A stretch of 64,000 nucleotides of DNA from Muraenolepis orangiensis (Eukaryota; Chordata; Actinopteri; Gadiformes; Muraenolepididae): contig CM051006.1 of NCBI GenBank assembly GCA_027704905.1, positions 4,019,271-4,083,270 on the forward strand. The letters run 5' to 3'. The position numbers were made by a program, and so were the translations under genes. The notes beneath the pieces are model-generated. The model had not been told where the DNA came from. It saw only the letters and a list, made by a program, of their open reading frames with translations, and ran no database searches. Positions 55,622 through 64,000 of this stretch are shown here, in pieces; the stretch's first letter is position 1; each line of letters starts with the position of its first letter.

Positions 55622-55771
55622 GTAAGACGTGAACCCTGGAAGGAGCCATTTTATGGACCTACCAATCCATTTAATGTAAGGATTGTATTTACGGATTCTG
55701 TGAAACAATTATATGCATTGATTGCATGAACCGCAATAACATATATATCATTAAAACCGATAAACAATCAT

Positions 55772-56220
55772 TTTCAAGTCAAGTTTATTGTCACTTCACA
55801 GTTTAAAGTATATAAGTATAAAGCAGTGAGTGAAAATCTTATGTGCAATACCCGACGACAGACAGCAGTTATAAAAATAAGCTTGTGGCTGGGGTGGGCA
55901 TTGTCTTTATGAAGCGTTTGGCCTTGGCCACGCACCGCTGGTTGTATATATCAGGAGGGAGGGGAGCTCACCTCCAACCATATACTGGGCCGTCCGCACC
56001 ACCCTTTGAAGCGCTCTGCGCTCGAGTGCGGTGCAGTTCCTGTACCAGGCGATGGTGCCGTTATAGAATGTTCTCAGGATGCGGGGGCCCATGCTGAATT
56101 TCCTCAGACGCCTGAGGAAATCCAGGCGTTGTTGGGCCCTTTTCACCATGTGTGTGGTGTGCGTGGACCATGTGAGGTCCTCGGAGATGTGCACGCCGAG
56201 GAACTTGAAGCCGCTGACCA
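55772..56220 (-). mobile_element. LINE A 3' fragment
   Basis: A CAAGTCAAGTTTATTGTCAC tail complement at 55,775, then, after a deletion, the C-terminal frame on the minus strand (MHISEDLTWSTHTTHM, RALQRVVRTAQYMVGGELPS). Related to LINE A at 23,890, internally deleted and 5'-truncated. Confidence 0.85.
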
Positions 56221-56644
56221 GAGCAGAGGATATACGCTGCTTACCCCATTCCCTCCTGCAGTATGAATTTAAACAACAATACTATGCTAGTCTATGCTAA
56301 ACTATGCAATACTATACTATACAATACTGTAAACAACACTTTATACTACCTACTAACAATAGAACCACACACATTCACAAAATGTACATTTTTGGGTTGT
56401 TCATTGTAAATTATTCAAATTTATGATCTACATCATACTTTTTTTACATTTATATGTTATTGGTATTATAAATATATATATATCAATATTACAATAACAC
56501 CAGGCCATCTGTACCTAAATTTCATCACACTATAACACAATCATTGACATTGATGTCCCACATTTTGGTCTTCTTCTTTGTCTCCTAAAGGTAAAACAGT
56601 TCCCTCAGGGTCTCTGAGGCCTGAATCCATCGTCTTCTTAGACA
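56221..56644. other. Unannotated sequence before gap 2
   Basis: AT-rich, with ACTATGCAATACTATACTATAC-like short repeats around 56,280-56,330. Nothing recognised. Confidence 0.5.
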
Positions 56645-57644
56645 NNNNNNNNNNNNNNNNNNNNNNNNNNNNNNNNNNNNNNNNNNNNNNNNNNNNNNNN
56701 NNNNNNNNNNNNNNNNNNNNNNNNNNNNNNNNNNNNNNNNNNNNNNNNNNNNNNNNNNNNNNNNNNNNNNNNNNNNNNNNNNNNNNNNNNNNNNNNNNNN
56801 NNNNNNNNNNNNNNNNNNNNNNNNNNNNNNNNNNNNNNNNNNNNNNNNNNNNNNNNNNNNNNNNNNNNNNNNNNNNNNNNNNNNNNNNNNNNNNNNNNNN
56901 NNNNNNNNNNNNNNNNNNNNNNNNNNNNNNNNNNNNNNNNNNNNNNNNNNNNNNNNNNNNNNNNNNNNNNNNNNNNNNNNNNNNNNNNNNNNNNNNNNNN
57001 NNNNNNNNNNNNNNNNNNNNNNNNNNNNNNNNNNNNNNNNNNNNNNNNNNNNNNNNNNNNNNNNNNNNNNNNNNNNNNNNNNNNNNNNNNNNNNNNNNNN
57101 NNNNNNNNNNNNNNNNNNNNNNNNNNNNNNNNNNNNNNNNNNNNNNNNNNNNNNNNNNNNNNNNNNNNNNNNNNNNNNNNNNNNNNNNNNNNNNNNNNNN
57201 NNNNNNNNNNNNNNNNNNNNNNNNNNNNNNNNNNNNNNNNNNNNNNNNNNNNNNNNNNNNNNNNNNNNNNNNNNNNNNNNNNNNNNNNNNNNNNNNNNNN
57301 NNNNNNNNNNNNNNNNNNNNNNNNNNNNNNNNNNNNNNNNNNNNNNNNNNNNNNNNNNNNNNNNNNNNNNNNNNNNNNNNNNNNNNNNNNNNNNNNNNNN
57401 NNNNNNNNNNNNNNNNNNNNNNNNNNNNNNNNNNNNNNNNNNNNNNNNNNNNNNNNNNNNNNNNNNNNNNNNNNNNNNNNNNNNNNNNNNNNNNNNNNNN
57501 NNNNNNNNNNNNNNNNNNNNNNNNNNNNNNNNNNNNNNNNNNNNNNNNNNNNNNNNNNNNNNNNNNNNNNNNNNNNNNNNNNNNNNNNNNNNNNNNNNNN
57601 NNNNNNNNNNNNNNNNNNNNNNNNNNNNNNNNNNNNNNNNNNNN
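56645..57644. other. Assembly gap, exactly 1000 N
   Basis: A fixed-size scaffold gap. LINE B sequence is cut by its right edge. Confidence 1.
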
Positions 57645-59045
57645 TATTGAGTTTGTCAGGGAGGGATAAGTCGGTGGTTGGGGGGGAGTTGTTGGAGGGT
57701 TTGTAATCCGTGATGGCCTGGATGCCCTGCAACATGCGTCGGGGATCGGAATTGTTGAAGTGGTCTTCAACCCTTCGCTTGTGTTTGAGCTTGGCCTGCT
57801 TGATGCCCTTTTTCAGATTAGCCCTGGCTAAACAGTAGGCCAGTGCATCGCCCGACCTAAAAGCAGCGTCACGTGCCTTTAGGAGTAGGCGGACCTCTAT
57901 GTTCATCCATGGCTTCTGGTTGGGGAATGTTGTGATCTGTTTGAGGGTGGTGACAGTGTCAATGCTGGAGTTGATTTAATCCAAAACAGAGGAGGCGTAG
58001 GAGTCGATGTCGATGTGGGAGTCTAGGGTAGATTGGGAGGCAAACAGGTGTGCAGAAATCGGTTCTGTAACTTAGAGTCTGCTCCCTCAGGCCACACTTT
58101 GACTCACACTTGATGAGTGGCGTGTACTTAGGCAGCTTGAACAAAGCTTGGACAGCTTAATGATCACTCTGTCCAAGGTGGGGGAGGGGGACGGCTTTGT
58201 AGGCATCAGCCTTGTTGGTGTAAACATGGTCTAATGTTCTGTCTCCTCTTGTAGAACAGGAGACATGCTGATAACATTTAGGGAGCACAGTCTTTAAGTT
58301 GGCATGATTGAAATTGCCTGCAATAATAAAGGCTGCCTCTGGGTGGGAGTTATGTTGCTTGTTAATAGCAGAGTACAGTTCCTTCATAGCTAGTTAAGCG
58401 TTAGCATCTGGAGGTATGTAAGCCGCAGTTATGATGGTGGCTGTAATTTCCCTTGGTTGGTAAAAGGGTCTACATTTAACCATTAGGTATTCTACGTTAG
58501 CAGAGCAGTGGCTCTCGATGATGGTAGTGTCTGTGCACCAAGCCTTGTTAGTATAGATACACAATCCTCCACCCCTGGTTTTACCGGAGCCCTCAGCTGA
58601 TCTGTCTGCTCTGTGTAGAGTGAGTCCCGTTAGTTCAATAGCACTGTCGGCGATTCCGCTGTTAAGCCATGTTTCTGTGAAAATCATCACGTTGCAATCC
58701 TTAATCCGTTAATGGTTGATAATCCGCAGCCGCAGTTCATCGATTTTGTTCGTCAGAGATCGTACGTTGGCGAGGAAAACGCTGGGTAGCGACGGGCGAT
58801 GTGGGTTAGCTCTTAGCCTAGCGCATAGCGCGTAGCCCTCCGCGGCTTCCTCTCCTGTGTTTACGTTTCCTCTGCGGGCGATGGGTCTGGTCAGCCGGTC
58901 GTGCTGGGGTGAGATTCACCGGAGTTTCAGTGTGGAGTTCAAGATCGGCGATTAAGTTGCCAGAATGATGTAATCCAATTCCAAAAAGATTGTGTCGGGT
59001 GTTTGTGATGAGAGCAAGACTGTTCTGTGTGAATAGAATAGAGAA
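57645..59045 (-). mobile_element. LINE 'B', inverted copy cut by gap
   Basis: The reverse complement of about 13,850-15,290, with the same stop after DANA (58,394) and the same endonuclease blocks (FTETWLNSGIADSAIELTG, KPWMNIEVRLLLKARDAAF). It lacks the 27-base tail insertion of the S1 copy. It is interrupted by N after LPDKLN. Confidence 0.9.
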
Positions 59046-59089
59046 TTATGATTTATATTACCGCTCATTTGCAAAAGCTGGTCAGACTC

Positions 59090-59212
59090 TGGGCGTGGGT
59101 GTGTGTTTGTGTGTGTGTTTGTGTGTGTGTTTGTGTGTGTGTTTGTGTGTGTGATGTAATGTGTGTAAAAAAAGTATCTGTGTGATGTAATAAATGTGTG
59201 ATGTTACATGTG

Positions 59213-59307
<95 letters not shown>
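59090..59307. repeat. (TG)n microsatellite
   Basis: Inverted counterpart of the CA tract at 13,577. Confidence 0.95.
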
Positions 59308-59310
<3 letters not shown>

Positions 59311-59329
59311 GTAATGTGTGTGACGTAAT

Positions 59330-59825
59330 AAGTATGTGTAGACATAAGATTTATTGTTGTTCTTAGTATTTGTGTTGATAAAATTGTAGAACCTTTTTCT
59401 CAAAGCTAGTTACCTGTACATAGTAAGTAAGGTGTACAGGCCTATTGTTGTGCTAAGATAATCACCCAGTCTGGCCCATACAGCCATAGTCAATAGAGTT
59501 AACGACAGGGAGGAGCCTAACCCTGCATATAAGCTGTGGAGTCACCTAGGATCCCTTGTACATTTTGTTCTTGAAGCAGGCTACATAGTATTCTGCTGTG
59601 GGTAAGTAGACATAAGATTTATTGTTGTTCTTAGTATTTGTGTTGATAAAATTGTAGAATCTTTTTCTCAAAGCTAGTTACCTGTACATAGTAAGTGAGG
59701 TGTACAGGCCTATTGTTGTGCTAAGATAATCACCCAGTCTGGCCCATACAGCCATAGTCAATAGAGTTAACGACAGGGAGGAGCCTAACCCGGCATGAGC
59801 TTCCCTCCCTATCGTATAGGCTATT
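59330..59825. repeat. 268-bp-type direct repeat, inverted copy
   Basis: Two tandem blocks around CCAGTCTGGCCCATACAGCC (59,467 and 59,735), a 268-base period as in S1. Confidence 0.8.
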
Positions 59826-59839
59826 AACATAGAAGTAGT

Positions 59840-62017
59840 TTGTTAGCGTCAGCATTTAGCGTCAGGCCCCAGGAACTAAGACCCAGAACAAAGACTAAGG
59901 AGTTGTTCTACAGGAGTCCCAGAACAAGACCCAGAACAAAGACTAAGGAGTCGTTCTACAGGAGTCCCAGAACAAGACCCAGAACAAAGACTAAGGAGTC
60001 GTTCTACAGGAGTCCCAGAACAAGACCCAGAACAAAGACTAAGGAGTCGTTCTACAGGAGTCCCAGAACAAGACCCAGAACAAAGACTAAGGAGTCGTTC
60101 TACAGGAGTCCCAGAACAAGACCCAGAACAAAGACTAAGGAGTCGTTCTACAGGAGTCCCAGAACAAGACCCAGAACAAAGACTAAGGAGTCGTTCTACA
60201 GGAGTCCCAGAACAAGACCCAGAACAAAGACTAAGGAGTCGTTCTACAGGAGTCCCAGAACAAGACCCAGAACAAAGACTAAGGAGTCGTTCTACAGGAG
60301 TCCCAGAACAAGACCCAGAACAAAGACTAAGGAGTCGTTCTACAGGAGTCCTAGAACAAGACCCAGAACAAAGACTAAGGAGTCGTTCTACAGGAGTCCC
60401 AGAACAAGACCCAGAACAAAGACTAAGGAGTCGTTCTACAGGAGTCCCAGAACAAGACCCAGAACAAAGACTAAGGAGTCGTTCTACAGGAGTCCCAGAA
60501 CAAGACCCAGAACAAAGACTAAGGAGTCGTTCTACAGGAGTCCCAGAACAAGACCCAGAACAAAGACTAAGGAGTCGTTCTACAGGAGTCCCAGAACAAG
60601 ACCCAGAACAAAGACTAAGGAGTCGTTCTACAGGAGTCCCAGAACAAGACCCAGAACAAAGACTAAGGAGTCGTTCTACAGGAGTCCCAGAACAAGACCC
60701 AGAACAAAGACTAAGGAGTCGTTCTACAGGAGTCCCAGAACAAGACCCAGAACAAAGACTAAGGAGTCGTTCTACAGGAGTCCCAGAACAAGACCCAGAA
60801 CAAAGACTAAGGAGTCGTTCTACAGGAGTCCCAGAACAAGACCCAGAACAAAGACTAAGGAGTCGTTCTACAGGAGTCCCAGAACAAGACCCAGAACAAA
60901 GACTAAGGAGTCGTTCTACAGGAGTCCCAGAACAAGACCCAGAACAAAGACTAAGGAGTCGTTCTACAGGAGTCCCAGAACAAGACCCAGAACAAAGACT
61001 AAGGAGTCGTTCTACAGGAGTCCCAGAACAAGACCCAGAACAAAGACTAAGGAGTCGTTCTACAGGAGTCCCAGAACAAGACCCAGAACAAAGACTAAGG
61101 AGTCGTTCTACAGGAGTCCCAGAACAAGACCCAGAACAAAGACTAAGGAGTCGTTCTACAGGAGTCCTAGAACAAGACCCAGAACAAAGACTAAGGAGTC
61201 GTTCTACAGGAGTCCCAGAACAAGACCCAGAACAAAGACTAAGGAGTCGTTCTACAGGAGTCCCAGAACAAGACCCAGAACAAAGACTAAGGAGTCGTTC
61301 TACAGGAGTCCCAGAACAAGACCCAGAACAAAGACTAAGGAGTCGTTCTACAGGAGTCCCAGAACAAGACCCAGAACAAAGACTAAGGAGTCGTTCTACA
61401 GGAGTCCCAGAACAAGACCCAGAACAAAGACTAAGGAGTCGTTCTACAGGAGTCCCAGAACAAGACCCAGAACAAAGACTAAGGAGTCGTTCTACAGGAG
61501 TCCCAGAACAAGACCCAGAACAAAGACTAAGGAGTCGTTCTACAGGAGTCCCAGAACAAGACCCAGAACAAAGACTAAGGAGTCGTTCTACAGGAGTCCC
61601 AGAACAAGACCCAGAACAAAGACTAAGGAGTCGTTCTACAGGAGTCCCAGAACAAGACCCAGAACAAAGACTAAGGAGTCGTTCTACAGGAGTCCCAGAA
61701 CAAGACCCAGAACAAAGACTAAGGAGTCGTTCTACAGGAGTCCCAGAACAAGACCCAGAACAAAGACTAAGGAGTCGTTCTACAGGAGTCCCAGAACAAG
61801 ACCCAGAACAAAGACTAAGGAGTCGTTCTACAGGAGTCCCAGAACAAGACCCAGAACAAAGACTAAGGAGTCGTTCTACAGGAGTCCCAGAACAAGACCC
61901 AGAACAAAGACTAAGGAGTCGTTCTACAGGAGTCCCAGAACAAGACCCAGAACAAAGACTAAGGAGCCGTTCTACAGGAGTCTGTCTAGGGAGTTAGTCC
62001 TAGTTAGTCAAATCTAG
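59840..62017 (+). CDS. Basic repeat ORF in L2 5' region, 44 repeat units (725 aa)
   Basis: An uninterrupted frame with the leader MLASAFSVRPQEL, 44 copies of a 16-residue unit RPRTKTKESFYRSPRT and the end LSRELVLVSQI, stopping 16 bases before the L2 start at 62,034. Units are almost identical at DNA level (48 bp). The first has ELF, the last has EPF, and two have the synonymous CCT for CCC, 816 bases apart. Each unit carries four Arg and two Lys against one Glu, so any product would be extremely basic, a property shared with nucleic-acid-binding ORF1 products of other LINEs. Translation is unproven, and a non-coding minisatellite is an equally good explanation. I know no family match. Confidence 0.4.
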   Translation: MLASAFSVRPQELRPRTKTKELFYRSPRTRPRTKTKESFYRSPRTRPRTKTKESFYRSPRTRPRTKTKESFYRSPRTRPRTKTKESFYRSPRTRPRTKTKESFYRSPRTRPRTKTKESFYRSPRTRPRTKTKESFYRSPRTRPRTKTKESFYRSPRTRPRTKTKESFYRSPRTRPRTKTKESFYRSPRTRPRTKTKESFYRSPRTRPRTKTKESFYRSPRTRPRTKTKESFYRSPRTRPRTKTKESFYRSPRTRPRTKTKESFYRSPRTRPRTKTKESFYRSPRTRPRTKTKESFYRSPRTRPRTKTKESFYRSPRTRPRTKTKESFYRSPRTRPRTKTKESFYRSPRTRPRTKTKESFYRSPRTRPRTKTKESFYRSPRTRPRTKTKESFYRSPRTRPRTKTKESFYRSPRTRPRTKTKESFYRSPRTRPRTKTKESFYRSPRTRPRTKTKESFYRSPRTRPRTKTKESFYRSPRTRPRTKTKESFYRSPRTRPRTKTKESFYRSPRTRPRTKTKESFYRSPRTRPRTKTKESFYRSPRTRPRTKTKESFYRSPRTRPRTKTKESFYRSPRTRPRTKTKESFYRSPRTRPRTKTKESFYRSPRTRPRTKTKESFYRSPRTRPRTKTKESFYRSPRTRPRTKTKESFYRSPRTRPRTKTKESFYRSPRTRPRTKTKESFYRSPRTRPRTKTKESFYRSPRTRPRTKTKEPFYRSLSRELVLVSQI

Positions 62018-62033
62018 TCCTCCTACCCTTGCT

Positions 62034-64000
62034 ATGTGTCGTGATTCCATTGTAGTCTGGACATCCTCCCGCAATAGATGGCATCGAGGCTCTCCCTCTC
62101 GACGCCGCAATCCTTCCAATCTCCTCTATCCTACCATTTCTACCTTCACAGATCTTGTGGTGAAAGGGGGACTCTGGAATTGCCAATCGTCGGTCAAGAA
62201 GACTGAAACCATTCTGGCCTACGCCGCACTCCAGTCTCTCCACTTCCTGGCTCTCACCGAGACCTGGATCACCCCTGAGAACACGGCTACCGCAGCTGCT
62301 CTCTCCGCGACCTACTCCTTCACCCACACCCCCCGACCCTCTGGGCGTGGTGGAGGAACGGGACTCCTAGTCTCTCCAAACTGGTCATATCAGGTACTCC
62401 CTCTGGGTCACCTGACCAGATCGGCACTCGAATTTCATGCTGTTTCTGTTACCATCCCAACTAGGCTCAACATTGCCGTAATCTACCGACCACCGGGCCC
62501 TCTTGGTGACTTCTTTGACGAGATGGATGCCCTCCTCAGCTGCTTTCCTGAGGACGGCACCCCACTCGTGGTTCTGGGTGACTTCAACATCCAGTCGGAT
62601 AAGTTACAATCTCCTGAATTCATTAACTTTTTTGCCATATTCGGTCTAACACTCACTCCTTCTCCCCCTACCCACAGAGCTGGGAACCAACTGGATCTTG
62701 TCATCACAAGATCCTGTACCACCTCAGTGATCTCTGTCACACCCCTCCCTGTCTCTGATCACCATTTTGTTGCATTCTCTCTCCCTCTCAAATCCCCCAC
62801 CTCCCTACCCACTACTCCCCACATTGTTACCTTCCGTAGTAACCTGAAAACTCTCTCTCCCTCTTCTTTCTCTGCATCTGTCCTATCCTCACTACCATCC
62901 CCCCAACAATTCTCTCTCTTGTCGGTAGAGGAAGCCTCCTCCACTCTGACTTCCTCTCTCTCCTCCTCCTTCGACTCTCTCTGTCCTCTCACCTCCAGAC
63001 CAGCACGAGCCTCTCCTCCACCTCCTTGGCTGTCCGAACCTCTGCGGGCTCGTAGAGCAGAGCTACGGGCGGCCGAGAGAAAATGGAGGAAATCTGACTC
63101 CTCTGATGACCTCGCTCACTACCTCCGTCTCCTCGCTGGCTTCACCTCCACGGTATCGGCTGCTAAATCTGCCTTCTACCGTACAAAAATCAACTCTTCT
63201 GCCTCTAACCCAAGGAAACTTTTCTCCATGTTCTCTTCCCTCCTCAACCCCCCCTCCCCTCCCCCTCCCTCCTCCCTCTCAGCTGATGACTTTGTCACCT
63301 TCTTTACGAAGAAGGTGAACGACATTACCTCCTCCTTCACCCCCACCGCTTTCCTCCCTCCCTCTTCTCCCACCCCCACTAACCTCACCTGTTTCAACCC
63401 CCTCTCCCCTGATGAAGTTAACAAACTGGTGACATCTAACCACCCTACCACCTGCCCCCTCGACCCAATCCCTTCCTCTCTTCTCCAGGAAATCTCGGGC
63501 GATATCCTTCCCTTCCTTACATCCCAAATCAACATCTCCCTTGAGGCAGGCCTGTTTCCGGCAGCCTTCAAGACTGCCAGAATCAAGCCGCTCCTCAAGA
63601 AACCATCCCTAGACACCACTGATGTCCAAAACTACAGACCGGTATCTCTCCTATCATTCCTGTCCAAAACCCTTGAACGGGCTGTCTCCTCACAACTTTC
63701 TTCCTATCTCTCCCAGAACGACCTCCTCGACCCTCACCAGTCAGGCTTCAAGGCTGCGCATTCCACGGAGACGGCACTGCTCACAGTGACAGTCTCTTCG
63801 CGATGCCAGAAGCTCGTCCCTCTCATCGGTTCTGATCCTTCTCGACCTGTCTGCGGCGTTCGACACAGTGAACCACCAGATCCTCCTCTCCACTCTCGCC
63901 GAGCTTGGAATCGCTGGAACTGCGCTATCCTGGTTCACCTCCTACCTTGCAGATCGCACTTATCAGGTCACATGGAACGGTTCCCTGTCCAGACCCTGCA
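62034..64000 (+). mobile_element. L2-type LINE (inverted copy), runs off window
   Basis: The frame opens at 62,034 (MCRDSIVVWTSS) and reads without a stop through endonuclease motifs (TETWITPENTATAAAL, VIYRPPGP, GDFNIQ, NQLDLVITRS, SDHHFVAF) into RT (PTTCPLDPIPSSLL, YRPVSLLSFLSKTLERAV, HSTETALLTV). Near 63,793 a two-base loss relative to the S1 copy shifts the frame, just before the [13 protein letters not shown] motif. Unlike S1 it keeps the 4 bases at the KLVTSN site and the 10 bases near 63,962. The remainder of RT is outside the window. Confidence 0.9.

Noticed and set aside
59840..62017. CRISPR array (48-bp, 28-bp, 21-bp and 20-bp regular repeats)
   Set aside because: Repeats are contiguous with no unique spacers, there are no cas genes, and the genome is animal.
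59840..62017. A host structural protein with 44 repeats
   Set aside because: The same leader and end occur at an L2 5' region in the other copy, and the stop sits just before the L2 start, so it belongs to the retrotransposon neighbourhood.

Overview
The window is eukaryotic nuclear DNA, most likely from a teleost fish. It has split genes with GT-AG introns, long CA/CT/TA microsatellites, several L2-type and related non-LTR retrotransposons, hAT and PIF/Harbinger-like DNA transposons and solo LTRs, and no prokaryotic gene organisation. Two runs of exactly 1000 N (22,026-23,025 and 56,645-57,644) are scaffold gaps. All family names come from reading motifs by eye; no database search was possible.

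Host genes are a minority. (i) A PHLDB-family PH-domain gene on the minus strand has exons at 17,888-17,801, 17,604-17,392, 17,281-17,076 and, across a retrotransposon-filled intron, 9,531-9,449; it carries a 2-base frameshift. (ii) The 3' part of a plus-strand membrane protein (FN3 end, transmembrane segment, cytoplasmic exons) lies at 19,676-20,886. (iii) A Siglec/CD22-like receptor on the minus strand can be assembled as seven phase-compatible exons from 38,480 to 28,670. It has a signal peptide, a V-set, two C2-set domains, a transmembrane segment and a cytoplasmic tail with an ITIM-like motif and a 21-bp coding minisatellite. (iv) Degraded spectrin-repeat exons lie at 53,775-55,621 on the plus strand.

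The rest is layered duplication and transposition. Segment S1 (about 1-16,400) recurs in direct orientation as S2 (about 39,400-52,955). The block L2 + 48-bp minisatellite + 268-bp repeats + CA tract + LINE 'B' (about 10,700-15,290) recurs inverted at 57,645-64,000. Comparing copies gives empty and filled sites for several insertions: an L2 in S1 only, a TAA-flanked PIF/Harbinger-like element in S2 only, a terminal-inverted-repeat element in S2 only, and an older LTR and hAT shared by both. A third duplication (20,887-22,025 versus 23,155-27,487) flanks the first gap and differs by an apparently intact 981-codon LINE 'A'. Some of these duplications may be unmerged haplotypes or scaffolding errors.

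The most unusual structures are an L2 5' region with a 48-bp, frame-preserving minisatellite encoding a very basic 16-residue repeat (5 units in one copy, 44 in the other, with a 17-unit higher-order period), a 1.2-kb satellite of nested palindromes at 30.6-31.8 kb, and a 42-bp exact match to a Siglec-like exon inside an hAT fossil.
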